From: CAWDMN01 sp963803155
GTDB lineage: Bacteria; Acidobacteriota; Terriglobia; Versatilivoradales; Versatilivoraceae
Direction of reading: 5' to 3'
Assembly (NCBI GenBank): GCA_963803155.1
Contig: CAWDMN010000052.1
Span: 83,289-147,288 of the forward strand
DNA length: 64,000 bases
The notes below the pieces were generated by a model, which saw only the letters and a program-made list of their open reading frames with translations, did not search any database and was not told the DNA's origin. Below are positions 1-8,716 of the stretch, piece after piece. The translations under genes were made by a program, and so were the position numbers. Every line of letters begins with the position of its first letter. The stretch's first letter is position 1.

Positions 1-891
1 GATGGGAAATTCTCCATAATGATGGCGACCCGGCAATGGGCGATCAGCTAAAATGTAGAACTCATCTCCCAGGAAACAAAAAGAGGTGCCGTGGCTATTT
101 TGAATCTGTTTTTGATACCTTTGGACCACTCGAATCGTCTGCCGTGCATAAGCGGGATCAACGGGTGTTAATGATTTCAAGCCTTGCCGATGGTCTGTCA
201 ACCCCACGGGCACAATGGCGACTGTTTGCAGTCCCGGGTAAAACCGCAGCAGATCAAAAATGCTTCGTTCCAAATGGACTCCATCATTCACCCCGGGCAT
301 TAGAACAATTTGTGCGTGAAGGGTGATGCCGCCGTTCACCAGTCGGCCGAGATGTTTCATTAGTTGGTCCGGGTGGCGCGATTGCAGCAGGTACTGGCGC
401 AATTTGGGCTCTGTGGCATGCACCGATATATATAATGGTGAGAGATGCTGATCGATAATTCGTTGAAAGTTGGAATCAGACAAGTTGGTGAGAGTCAGAT
501 AATTTCCGTGCAGGAAGGAGAGACGAAAATCTTCATCCTTTACCCGTAAGGTCCGACGGATATGCTTTCCACGGGGGAGTTGATGGACAAAACAAAAGAT
601 GCAGTTATTCTTGCAAATTCGGGTCTGAATATCCTCCAATTCGATTCCTAAATCTTCCTCCTCCCCTTTTTCAATTTCGACGTCCCACAACTCTCCATCT
701 GCCTTTTGGACTCGCAAAGTTACAAATTCCCCGCTATTGGAGACTCGAAAGCGGTAATCCAAGCCATCTTCCAGCTCATTGCCATTAAGAGCGACCAGCC
801 GGTCCCCTGTTTCCAAACCAATTTCGCTGGCAATAGAGCCCTCGCCGATTGACTCGATTTTGATTCCCGGGACCATCTCGTTTATTGACAT
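1..891 (-). CDS. Radical SAM protein, DUF512 family, 3' end outside the window
   Basis: An open frame runs from an ATG at 891 to the left edge without a stop, so 297 N-terminal residues are visible. Residues 1-70 look like a PDZ-type module (a GLETGDRLVALNG stretch). A radical SAM cluster motif follows, with Cys at about 93, 97 and 100 (CX3CX2C, CKNNCIFC), then barrel sequence with the FLHGNYLTLTNL and ISVHATEP segments typical of the DUF512 family. A GGA sits about 12 nt before the ATG. The biochemical role of DUF512 radical SAM proteins is not settled; in many genomes they lie beside the ribosome-assembly GTPase der, which would fall outside this window. The family call is firm; the function is unknown. 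Confidence 0.9.
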   Translation of the reverse strand, partial: MSINEMVPGIKIESIGEGSIASEIGLETGDRLVALNGNELEDGLDYRFRVSNSGEFVTLRVQKADGELWDVEIEKGEEEDLGIELEDIQTRICKNNCIFCFVHQLPRGKHIRRTLRVKDEDFRLSFLHGNYLTLTNLSDSNFQRIIDQHLSPLYISVHATEPKLRQYLLQSRHPDQLMKHLGRLVNGGITLHAQIVLMPGVNDGVHLERSIFDLLRFYPGLQTVAIVPVGLTDHRQGLKSLTPVDPAYARQTIRVVQRYQKQIQNSHGTSFCFLGDEFYILADRPLPGRHHYGEFPI

Positions 892-909
892 ATCGAAGTT
901 TCCTAAAAT

Positions 910-965
910 TGTGGAAAAACTTGTGGAAAAAGTTTCTCCCTGTCGAAAAAAACTATTGTTAACAA
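910..965. promoter_or_regulatory. Two DnaA-box-like nonamers and a TTGTTAACAA palindrome
   Basis: The 324-base gap between the radical SAM gene and the SprT-like gene has no convincing ORF. It contains TGTGGAAAA at 910-918 and again at 922-930. The reverse complement, TTTTCCACA, fits the DnaA-box consensus TTWTNCACA. A 10-bp perfect palindrome TTGTTAACAA follows at 956-965 and a second GTTAAC at 969-974. The rest of the gap is AT-rich. No dnaA, dnaN or gidA neighbour is present, so an origin is not supported; a DnaA-responsive or unrelated regulatory site is possible. Confidence 0.25.
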
Positions 966-1215
966 CAGGTTAACTATAAGCATTTTCCTGGAGAATATAT
1001 GTTATGTTGTTTGTAATGAACAGGATAGATATAAAATTCGTATGAACGGGGAATGAAACCGCTGGAGAATGGCAATTCATCCGATTGGGAAGATTTCAAC
1101 AGAATAGTCGTCGGATTTATTGTGCGCAGCTGTTGCAATATATCGCTCTCCTTAATAAAATATATCAAAAAAATACAAAGTGACTCCATCAATTTTTAAG
1201 CAAACGGTCTTCAGG

Positions 1216-1950
1216 TCACAAATTTGATTTTAACCATCTATTGGCGGCAGTATAGGATGGGTGTTTTTTCTCTTCTTGTTTAAAATGTCTTCCATGTTTA
1301 TTCTTAAAATCAAAATTTGAGGAGGTGGAAAACTTTACATGAAGCATCTCATGATACATGATGTAAGAAAGCACGAATTCAGGGACTTGGGATTGGTCAA
1401 ACCAACGGCTGATGGTAATGGAACGGTGTGAAGGATCGAAATGTCCCAAAATTCGCCGGCTTTGTTGTGGACTCCACCCCAAATTGACTGCGGAAAGTTC
1501 GTTGTTGAAATAAAGTCCGTTCAAATGGTCATAAAGAGCAGAAAGATTATAAAACTGCCCACGAGGATCGCCGAGAAATTTGCGACCGCGCTGACGGCGG
1601 GAGAGGGTCGCCCTGTTTTTCATGGCGGCGGATTCAATGTGTTCCCGGTAAACGGCAATGGCCTGTGGATGAATCCGTCGGCGATATAGTTTGGACAGCA
1701 ATATGATCGAAATAGCTTTAAAAACCTGGCGGGGGGCGTCTTCGAAAAGGTCGCTGAGACGGACATGTACAGCTTGTTTCTTAATCCGGATGGTGTGATT
1801 GATCCCCACAAAGGGATAGAATTCGACGTGAAATACTGGACATCCCTGGCATAACCTCAAATCGCGAAACGAATCAGCAAAAATAGTCTTGACGGATTCT
1901 ATTGGCAGAGGAAGTTCTTTTTCAAAGAGAGAGAGCGGTTGCATGTTCAT
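1216..1950 (-). CDS. SprT-like zinc metallopeptidase
   Basis: About 244 residues. The C-terminal half carries an SprT-like domain with the zinc signature HEMLH (about residues 200-204 from the start used here) followed by a KHGRHF segment that can supply the third His. An upstream GLYFNNEL-type stretch and WSPQQSRRILGHFD are also characteristic of SprT/YgjP-like proteins. The frame extends 20 codons further to an ATG at 2010, but the MNMQPLSLF start at 1950 gives a more normal N-terminus; neither has a strong Shine-Dalgarno. The gene stands alone, downstream of a decayed gene. Likely a cytosolic metalloprotease; substrate unknown. Confidence 0.8.
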   Translation of the reverse strand: MNMQPLSLFEKELPLPIESVKTIFADSFRDLRLCQGCPVFHVEFYPFVGINHTIRIKKQAVHVRLSDLFEDAPRQVFKAISIILLSKLYRRRIHPQAIAVYREHIESAAMKNRATLSRRQRGRKFLGDPRGQFYNLSALYDHLNGLYFNNELSAVNLGWSPQQSRRILGHFDPSHRSITISRWFDQSQVPEFVLSYIMYHEMLHVKFSTSSNFDFKNKHGRHFKQEEKKHPSYTAANRWLKSNL

Positions 1951-1972
1951 AAAAACAGAATTCCGGCCGCAA

Positions 1973-2440
1973 CTAACGTGCAGATTTACCTGCCAGCCGG
2001 AGCAGAGCAAAGGTGGGCCAAGCGCAGCCGGATGATGGAATCTTTATTGCCGCTGATGAACACGGATCAAACGCGGATCGATCATGGAGAACCATGAGTT
2101 TGAATTCCACATTTTCCCACCCGAAATTGATCAGAAGACCCATCAAAATGCCGGTGGTTTTGAGGTCATTGAGCCATTGAGCCTCATCCGCTGGATTATA
2201 ATACTTGGATGCCATTAGCTCGACTAGGACCTTTTTCTCACCCGCAGATTGGCAAGGGGGTCACCTACAACACATTATTTTAAACAATCCTTGATGGATT
2301 CTTCCAACTTCATTTGGTTTTAGCTCCATCTGTCCGGCTTTTTGATAGACTCTTTCAAGTGACCCACCATCCAATATCCGATTAACTTTAAAAGCGGCCC
2401 CAATGATATTTCTCGTTATTTCTTGTTGGTCCAGCTTCAT
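1973..2440 (-). pseudogene. Decayed GxxExxY-family gene
   Basis: Reading from an ATG at 2440, one frame shows the start of a GxxExxY protein (IIGAAFKVNRILDGGSLERVYQKA). It then hits TGA at 2261-2263 and continues in the same frame with the family's C-terminal half (KKVLVELMASKYYNPADEAQWLNDLKTTG and GLLINFG, split here by the reader). The central part does not resemble the family, so the copy has an internal stop and probably a deletion or compensated frameshifts. Its tail overlaps the extended 5' end of the SprT-like frame. GxxExxY proteins are small, widely transferred and of unknown function. Confidence 0.7.
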
Positions 2441-2467
2441 ATCCCCTTGATCCGAGTCAATCTGCGG

Positions 2468-2572
2468 CTATTTCTTTTTCTCCAGAGTTTCCAACAAGCG
2501 GTTCAGCGTCCTCCCCAAGGCTCTTATTGGCCGAGATGCTTTGTCCTCAGACTGCTGGAGGCGAGTTGGCAT
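2468..2572 (-). CDS. Possible 34-residue basic ORF
   Basis: A short frame starts with ATG at 2572, ten bases after the stop of the secreted protein gene upstream, and ends with TAG at 2468-2470. It encodes 34 residues, charged, ending in a Lys-rich tail (LETLEKKK). No clear Shine-Dalgarno is visible, and the composition could equally be chance read-through of intergenic sequence. I do not recognise it. It is listed because it is tightly linked to the upstream gene. Confidence 0.25.
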   Translation of the reverse strand: MPTRLQQSEDKASRPIRALGRTLNRLLETLEKKK

Positions 2573-2582
2573 TAGAGCATTT

Positions 2583-3230
2583 CTACTTTTTACTTTTTTT
2601 CTGTACCTCTCGTAAAACTTCATATTTTTGAATCACTGCTTTTGTCATCGGAATAAGATCTCGCAATACCTCGGCAGTTTCAAGCAAAGTCTTCTTTTCG
2701 ATTCCCGTCAACTTCGGGATCGCCTGATCAATCCAGTTCTTTTGCCGCGTCAAATCCGCATCCAGCGCCCCCAATGCCTTGAGAAGCGGCTTTAGCTCAA
2801 TTCGTTGGGAAGAAAGGTCCCCCAGATTTGTCTCAATGTCCTCCAGACACTGAGTGTATTGTTGAATCCAACCGAGAAACGAATTTGGCCGTTCTTCAGC
2901 AAGGGATTCCTGCTCCTGGGGTTCAGCCTCTTTCTTTTTTTTTGAGTGTTTTCCCTTTTCCTTGTTATCCTCTTTGACCTCCTTAGGGGCAACGCTGGAA
3001 GAAGTGGGAATAAGTTCCTTCTTAAATTCAGCGGCACGATCAAACCGCAGATTCAAAAATTTCCGGAATAGATCTATTCGTGGTGAAGATTCCTGGAATT
3101 CCTCCCGCAGCTGGGCAATTTCGGAATCTGTCAGATAATCTTCCTGAGCGCAGAGCTGGCCTGAAAAAAAGCCCGAAACACCCAGCAGGATCAACAGGAC
3201 GCCCCGCAATACACTCTTTAACGAAAACAC
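2583..3230 (-). CDS. Secreted coiled-coil protein of unknown function
   Basis: 215 residues. A signal peptide is visible: basic MFSLKSVLRG, then a Leu/Ile/Val-rich core, then a SGQLCAQE cleavage-like region. The mature part is mostly charged helix with a Lys/Glu-rich low-complexity stretch around residues 85-105 and predicted coiled coil at the C-terminus. No catalytic motif is visible. The next gene upstream (3297-3815) is a similar small secreted helical protein, so the pair may act together in the periplasm, but this is inference. I do not recognise the family. Confidence 0.6.
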   Translation of the reverse strand: MFSLKSVLRGVLLILLGVSGFFSGQLCAQEDYLTDSEIAQLREEFQESSPRIDLFRKFLNLRFDRAAEFKKELIPTSSSVAPKEVKEDNKEKGKHSKKKKEAEPQEQESLAEERPNSFLGWIQQYTQCLEDIETNLGDLSSQRIELKPLLKALGALDADLTRQKNWIDQAIPKLTGIEKKTLLETAEVLRDLIPMTKAVIQKYEVLREVQKKSKK

Positions 3231-3296
3231 TCTCCCCCCTATCTTATTGTGGATGGCGGATTCTCATAGATTCCCGAGATTAAAAGAAAAAGGAGT

Positions 3297-3815
3297 TCAA
3301 TTTTGGCTCCTTCGAGAATTGGCGGCGCCCCTCACATTTTCTTCACCAAAAAGGTAACTCAGCAAATCTTCTCTGGTCTTCTGAGCCACTTCAATGGCCT
3401 GGTTGATTATTTGCTGTTGATCGAAGGAATAATTGGTCTTCAAGTTTTCCAGTTGCTTGATTTGTTTATGCAGCAGCATTTCAGCTTGGCGAAATATGTT
3501 TTGATTCTTTTTTGGCGCTCTGGCATATTCTTGGTGGAATCGATTTTGTGCGTCCTTCACCCAATCCATGAATTGAACTAATATCTTATCGACCTTTTGC
3601 AAGTCATCCGCTCGAGACTCTTGAATTGCCTTATTCAAGTGCCATCCCGCCAATTTCAGCATGAGGCGGCCTTTTTGGGCGGGAATGTTTTCTCTCTCCA
3701 ATTGAGCTTGCAGCTTTTGATATTCCGATTGCGAATCCCCCTCGGAAAAAGCAACGACATAGGTTAAAAAGCCTAACAACAAGCCCAAGAATAATTTCGT
3801 TCTTATCATTCTCAT
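3297..3815 (-). CDS. Small secreted helical protein of unknown function
   Basis: 172 residues from the ATG at 3815, chosen because a GGGAAAG sequence precedes it by a normal distance; ATGs at 3830 and 3866 are alternatives. The N-terminus MRMIRTK followed by LFLGLLLGFLTYVVAFS is a signal peptide. The mature protein is helical and charged with many Gln, Lys and Glu. It lies 66 bases upstream of the other secreted protein gene on the same strand and is probably co-transcribed with it. No recognised domain. Confidence 0.55.
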   Translation of the reverse strand: MRMIRTKLFLGLLLGFLTYVVAFSEGDSQSEYQKLQAQLERENIPAQKGRLMLKLAGWHLNKAIQESRADDLQKVDKILVQFMDWVKDAQNRFHQEYARAPKKNQNIFRQAEMLLHKQIKQLENLKTNYSFDQQQIINQAIEVAQKTREDLLSYLFGEENVRGAANSRRSQN

Positions 3816-3978
3816 GGTGTTCTTTCCCATGGGGCCGGTGGAAGTGAAAGACCGCTGGGAATACATTCAAATTGCCATTCTTCACCACAGGCGGAGTCGT
3901 TTGAAAGGATTTAAACCCTCGCCAGACTCTAGCCGATGCCCCTCTGAATAAACAAACCTGAAAACAGTCTATTCAAGA

Positions 3979-5259
3979 TTACCGCCTTTTTAAACGATTT
4001 TCCAATGTCTTGATTCTCTGACGGGCCTGAAAATCCTGCTTTTCAGTTTTCCCTTGATCCAGATCGAGAAATTTCTGGTAATTGGCCATGGCGTTTTTAG
4101 TGTCGCCATATTTATCATAAATCGTGGCCATATAAAAATAGGTGCCTGCGGTTTGAGGACTCAGCTTGCTAAAGCGAATGAGACAATCAAGGGCTTGGGG
4201 ATGTTTTTCCTGCAAGAGGAAGGCGGATCCCAGGTTGCTCCAACAGGAGGCGCAATCTGGCTTCAACTGAACCGCGATGTTGAATATTTTTTCGGCTTGT
4301 TCAAATTTCCGCTGATGCATGTAGAGCGATCCGATTTGTAGGAATAGATCGGGATCTTTCGAATTGGCGGCAAGGCGAGTCAAAATCTCAATGGCGCTGT
4401 CTATGTCTCCACCCTTTTGATAGGCCTGAGCGGCCGATTGTAGGAAATTCTGTTGGATCGAGAGATCCTTTTCGTGATTTGCCGCCAATTGGTAAGATCG
4501 GGCTGCTTCCATGAAATTGGAATTTTCCGAATACAGCCTCGCCATTAATTCATGCGAACGAGCATCGTCGGGCTGGCTCGAAATCCGCTTTTTCAATAAT
4601 TCCAGCGCTTTGTCCTTGAAGCCGGCTTCCAGGAAATATTGAATGGAGAGGACCTCCAGGGTGGCCGGATCCGCTTGAACCTGACGGGCATTTCCAAGTT
4701 CTTTTTCAACGGTGGGGAAATCTTTTTTTGTCAGCGCCAGGCGAGCCAGAGCTAAATGGCATTCCCCTTTTTCTTGATCTGACGCGGCATTTTGGAGCGC
4801 GTGCAGATAGTCCGCCATGGCCTCTTCACGTCTTCCCAGCAGTTCCAAAGTACGGGCAGAGAAAAAGAACGACTGATAACTCTTAGGATTGAGTTCCTGG
4901 GCTTTCAAAAAATGTTGAAGTGCCTCCTCGGTCTTCCGCTGGTCGTATAGAAGCAATGCCAGGTTGAAATGCCCTTCCCACATATCGGGCTTCAAGCGGA
5001 GTGCTTCCTGATAAGAAACTTTTGCTTCCTCGAATTGTCCCGTCATGAATTGGGCCAGGCCGAGCTGGAACAGAATGCCTTCGTTTTCAGGATCTTCCTT
5101 CAAGGCAAGTTTTAACGCTTCGATGGATTCTATGAATCTTTTGGCCTGGAACAGCTCCATCCCCTTTTGCAGATGTTCCTGGGAATGGAGGAGGAGATTG
5201 AAAAACAAACTATGTCCGAAGAAGAAAACTAGGAATAGATGGGCTCCCTTTTTTTCCAT
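3979..5259 (-). CDS. Secreted or membrane-anchored TPR repeat protein
   Basis: 426 residues. The N-terminus is hydrophobic (HLFLVFFFGHSLFFNLLLHS), a signal peptide or anchor. The rest is built of tetratricopeptide repeats with the usual 34-residue spacing (for example LFQLGLAQFMTGQFEEAKVS and the following NPKSYQSFF unit) and ends in a basic tail. The ATG at 5259 overlaps the TGA of uvrA by one base (TGATG), with GGAGGAAAGG ahead of it, so translation is coupled to uvrA. TPR proteins are scaffolds; the partner cannot be read from sequence. There is no obvious functional link to DNA repair, so the coupling may only be transcriptional. Confidence 0.85.
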   Translation of the reverse strand: MEKKGAHLFLVFFFGHSLFFNLLLHSQEHLQKGMELFQAKRFIESIEALKLALKEDPENEGILFQLGLAQFMTGQFEEAKVSYQEALRLKPDMWEGHFNLALLLYDQRKTEEALQHFLKAQELNPKSYQSFFFSARTLELLGRREEAMADYLHALQNAASDQEKGECHLALARLALTKKDFPTVEKELGNARQVQADPATLEVLSIQYFLEAGFKDKALELLKKRISSQPDDARSHELMARLYSENSNFMEAARSYQLAANHEKDLSIQQNFLQSAAQAYQKGGDIDSAIEILTRLAANSKDPDLFLQIGSLYMHQRKFEQAEKIFNIAVQLKPDCASCWSNLGSAFLLQEKHPQALDCLIRFSKLSPQTAGTYFYMATIYDKYGDTKNAMANYQKFLDLDQGKTEKQDFQARQRIKTLENRLKRR

Positions 5260-8216
5260 CAATGGACCTTTCCTCCATTACCATTCCCGTTCCTGGATGC
5301 AATCAGGACTGGTTTTAGATATCGGCCGGTGTGGCTTGCGGGCACATCGACCACCTGTTCGGGGGGGCCGCAGGTGACGATATATCCCCCTTTTTCACCG
5401 CCCTCCGGACCAAGGTCGATGATCCAGTCGGCGGTCTTGATGACATCGAGATTATGTTCAATGATAAGCAGTGTCCCACCCTCAGCTTGGAGACGACGAA
5501 ACGCCAGCAACAACTTGTTGATATCGTCGAAGTGCAAACCGGTCGTTGGTTCATCAAAGATGTACAAGGTTTTTTGATTGATTTGGCGTGAAAGATAATA
5601 GGCCAGCTTGATCCGTTGTGCTTCGCCTCCCGAAAGGGTGGTGGCGGATTGGCCCAACCGCAGATACCCAAGCCCCACCTCTTGAAGGACTTTTAATTTG
5701 TTAATAATCTTGGATGATCCGGAAAAAAAAGTAAAGGCTTCACGAACGCTCATCTGCAGCACTTCGTAAATGTTCTTTCCCTTATACCGGATATCCAATA
5801 CAGACGGCTTAAACCGTTTTCCCTGACATTCCTCGCAGATCAGCTCCACGTCCGCCAAAAACTGCATTTCAACGGTAACGGTTCCGTCGCCTTGGCAGGT
5901 TTCACAGCGTCCCCCGGGAATATTAAAAGAGAAATGACCCGCTTCGAATGAATGAGCCTTGGCCTCCCGGGTGGAAGCAAACAGTTCCCGGATTGCGTCA
6001 AAAGCCTTCAGATAGGTCACTGGGTTGGAGCGCGGTGTCCGACCGATGGGAGATTGGTCGACCAATATGACATCCGCCAAGAATTGATTTCCTTCCAGGC
6101 GGTTATAATTTTCGCGGCTTGCCGATCCAGCGCGCAGAGACTGCATGGCGGGATAAATGACTTCATGAACCAGCGTAGATTTGCCGGAGCCGGAAACCCC
6201 GGTGATACAGGTCAGGAGGCCCAGGGGGATATGAACATCAATGCTTTTCAAATTATGTTCCCGGGCGCCAAAAACTCGCAGCCATTGAGTTCCCGGAGCG
6301 ATGCGCTGGGAGGGGACATGAATTCGCAACTCCCCTTTGAGATAACGCCCAGTCAAGGATTGTGCGGACGCTAACAGGTCTGGGTAGGAGCCGGAGAAGA
6401 TAATTTGCCCTCCCTGTTCTCCCGCGCCAGGCCCCAAATCGATAATCTGATCAGCGGCCCCCATCATTTCCGCTTCATGTTCCACAACAATTACTGAATT
6501 TCCCATATCGCGCAACTTTTTCAAAATGAGGATCAGTCTTCCATTGTCGCGCGGATGCAGACCGATAGAGGGCTCATCTAGAATATAGAGAGCGCCCACC
6601 AAGGTCGAACCTAGGGAGGTGGCCAGCTGGATCCGTTGCGATTCGCCTCCAGAGAGAGAAGAGGCCAGACGATCCAGGGTCAAATAATCCAAGCCGACAT
6701 TATAAAGAAAACTCAGCCGAGTCTGGATTTCCTCCAATATTTTCTGGGCGACTGTTCTTTCCGCTTGAGTCAATTGAAGGCCTTGAAAAAAAAGAAAAGC
6801 CGACCCAATGGTCATTCGAGTGACTTGAGTGATTTCTAGACCGCCGAGTTTGACCGCGCGGGCTTCCCTCCTCAACCGTGTGCCCTGGCATTCCGGGCAG
6901 AGGGTGTACCCGCGATAGCGGCTCAGGAAAACGCGGATATATAGCTTGTATTTTTTTTTCTCCAGGTATTCAAAAAAACCTTTGATGCCAATGAATTCCT
7001 CATCGCCGTCAAAAATCAATTGTTTTTGAGCGGAGGTCAATTCGGCATAAGGGAGCTGCAGAGGAATTTCATGACGCTTGGCCCAACGTTTGAACTCAGC
7101 GACCAGGGAACGATAACGAGGCTTGGTCCATGGCTCAATGGCTCCTTCCTGCAGGGATTTTCCCTGATCGGGAACCACTAAGTTCATGTCAAAATCAATG
7201 GTATTTCCAAAGCCTTGACATTGCGGACAAGCGCCGAAAGGATTATTGAAGGAGAACAAACGAGGTTCTGGATTCTCAAAGGTAATCTGACAGCTCTTGC
7301 ATTGGAATTTCTCATTGAAAAAAAGGCGTGCGCCCAGAGTCAGTTGATCCAGCCGCTGAGAATAGACTGGGCGCGGGACTTCTGCCCCATCGTCAATGGA
7401 ATTGGCCGGCCTTTCCGGATTTTCCATGAGCCCGACAATTTCGGCAAGGGCGTGGCCTCCGCCTTCGTGATAGCAAATCTCAAGAGAGTCGGCCAGTCGC
7501 TGCCGGATATCGGGGCGGATCACCAAACGGTCTACCAGGACAAAAATGTCAGCTTCCAGATCTAAATTCAGCAGCGATTCTGGAGTGGAGAATTCCACGA
7601 CTTGTCCAGACTGACATAACCGATTAAAACCATGTTTGCGCAGCTCGAATAAAACGGCCTTGAGAAGCTGCTGTCCCTGGAGGGGTCCCTTTTTCCTTTT
7701 TTTTTCTTTCAAGCCCGCGGAGAGTTCGCAGTACTTACGATAATTCTTCAGGGGGAATTGAAGATAAAGACGGGTCCCTTCCGGCAGAGAGAGCAATAAA
7801 GGCACGATTTCATCGATAGTATCCCGTTTGACTTCCCGCTGACATTGCCAGCAAAAGGTGCGACCAGCACGGGCAAAAAGAAGACGCAGATAATCGTAAA
7901 TTTCCGTGACCGTGCCCACGGTAGACCGCGGAGTCCGAACCGTGTTCTTCTGACGAATGGCGATGGCAGGCGCGATGCCATTAATTTCATCCACATCGGG
8001 CTTCTCAATGCGCTCCAAAAACTGCCGAGCGTAGGCGGACATCGATTCAATATAGCGGCGCTGCCCTTCAGCATAGATCGTATCGAAAGCCAGGCTGGAT
8101 TTTCCCGAACCGCTCACTCCCGTGATCACGGTGAGGGTGTTATGTTGAATTGAGCAATTAATGTTTTTGAGATTATGGACCCGTGCGCCCTTAATCTCCA
8201 AAGTATCTTGATCCAT
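5259..8216 (-). CDS. uvrA: Excinuclease ABC subunit A
   Basis: 985 residues, normal for UvrA. Two ABC ATPase halves are visible: Walker A GVSGSGKSS at about residues 33-41 and again near the start of the second half, and signature motifs SLSGGESQRIQLA and TLSGGEAQRIKLA. Several CXXC zinc modules are present (CWQC, CKSC...CPQC, CETC...CEEC). UvrA dimers scan DNA, load UvrB at bulky lesions and start nucleotide excision repair. The ATG at 8216 (MDQDTLEIKGARVHNLKN) is chosen because AAGGAG lies about 19 nt upstream. A GTG at 8258 would lie upstream of that ribosome site and add 14 residues unlike the family. It precedes and is coupled to the TPR gene. Confidence 0.97.
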   Translation of the reverse strand: MDQDTLEIKGARVHNLKNINCSIQHNTLTVITGVSGSGKSSLAFDTIYAEGQRRYIESMSAYARQFLERIEKPDVDEINGIAPAIAIRQKNTVRTPRSTVGTVTEIYDYLRLLFARAGRTFCWQCQREVKRDTIDEIVPLLLSLPEGTRLYLQFPLKNYRKYCELSAGLKEKKRKKGPLQGQQLLKAVLFELRKHGFNRLCQSGQVVEFSTPESLLNLDLEADIFVLVDRLVIRPDIRQRLADSLEICYHEGGGHALAEIVGLMENPERPANSIDDGAEVPRPVYSQRLDQLTLGARLFFNEKFQCKSCQITFENPEPRLFSFNNPFGACPQCQGFGNTIDFDMNLVVPDQGKSLQEGAIEPWTKPRYRSLVAEFKRWAKRHEIPLQLPYAELTSAQKQLIFDGDEEFIGIKGFFEYLEKKKYKLYIRVFLSRYRGYTLCPECQGTRLRREARAVKLGGLEITQVTRMTIGSAFLFFQGLQLTQAERTVAQKILEEIQTRLSFLYNVGLDYLTLDRLASSLSGGESQRIQLATSLGSTLVGALYILDEPSIGLHPRDNGRLILILKKLRDMGNSVIVVEHEAEMMGAADQIIDLGPGAGEQGGQIIFSGSYPDLLASAQSLTGRYLKGELRIHVPSQRIAPGTQWLRVFGAREHNLKSIDVHIPLGLLTCITGVSGSGKSTLVHEVIYPAMQSLRAGSASRENYNRLEGNQFLADVILVDQSPIGRTPRSNPVTYLKAFDAIRELFASTREAKAHSFEAGHFSFNIPGGRCETCQGDGTVTVEMQFLADVELICEECQGKRFKPSVLDIRYKGKNIYEVLQMSVREAFTFFSGSSKIINKLKVLQEVGLGYLRLGQSATTLSGGEAQRIKLAYYLSRQINQKTLYIFDEPTTGLHFDDINKLLLAFRRLQAEGGTLLIIEHNLDVIKTADWIIDLGPEGGEKGGYIVTCGPPEQVVDVPASHTGRYLKPVLIASRNGNGNGGKVH

Positions 8217-8258
8217 GGGAACTGTGATATCAGGATCTCCTTCCGTGAATCTCCCCAC

Positions 8259-8716
8259 GAGTTAAATCAGAAATTATAGGCTACCCCATAAGGGCTTGTC
8301 AAAAATAGCCCGATCCAGTTGGGGTGTATTTCAGTGTGAGACAGGGCAAACCAGTTGCGCTAATCCGCTTCACTAAGCAATAGCCGGGAGGGTGAGGCTT
8401 CCGCCAAGGCGGACTCCGCCTGCCGAATCGGTTTGGGTCACACCACACGAGCTCGGCGGGAGGATCTTCTGCTCTGGCCTGCCGATTCTGGACCTTCGGA
8501 AAACGACTATTCCGAAAATAACTCTTGACAGGTAGGAAGCTGGCTGAGTAGTATGGCAATCGTTTGCCGCAAACGTTTGCGCTACGAGTCGCTTTTGCGC
8601 TTGAGCGAACCCGCTCCGCTCGGGAAAAATTGTCCCACTCCTATTGTGGAGTGGTTCTCAGGGTGTTCCGCGTATCCAAAGTCCGGCGCGCCCCCTTCTA
8701 TTTCGTGGAAGGATTT
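8259..8716. other. Divergent intergenic region with one copy of repeat family A
   Basis: This 458-base gap lies between divergently transcribed uvrA and the sulfatase-fold gene. No gene is convincing. It contains repeat A copy 1 (8339-8412) and, next to it, the near-palindrome GGCGGACTCCGCC. The promoters of both flanking genes should lie here, but I cannot pick out a clear -35/-10 pair. Confidence 0.5.
8339..8412 (+). repeat. Dispersed intergenic repeat A, copy 1
   Basis: The segment starting GACAGGGCAAACCAG and containing GCGCTAATC, TAGCCGGG, AGGGTGAGGCT and an AAGGCGG end matches, with substitutions and small indels, the reverse complement of 20112-20195. Both copies lie next to a GGCGGACTCCGCC near-palindrome. 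A dispersed non-coding element is the simplest reading. Confidence 0.6.

Noticed and set aside
910..974. Chromosomal origin of replication
   Set aside because: Only two DnaA-like boxes and no dnaA, dnaN, gidA or rpmH neighbour.
974..1192. 72-codon minus-strand frame upstream of the SprT-like gene
   Set aside because: Poor start context, odd composition and overlap with the palindrome-rich AT gap; no domain.
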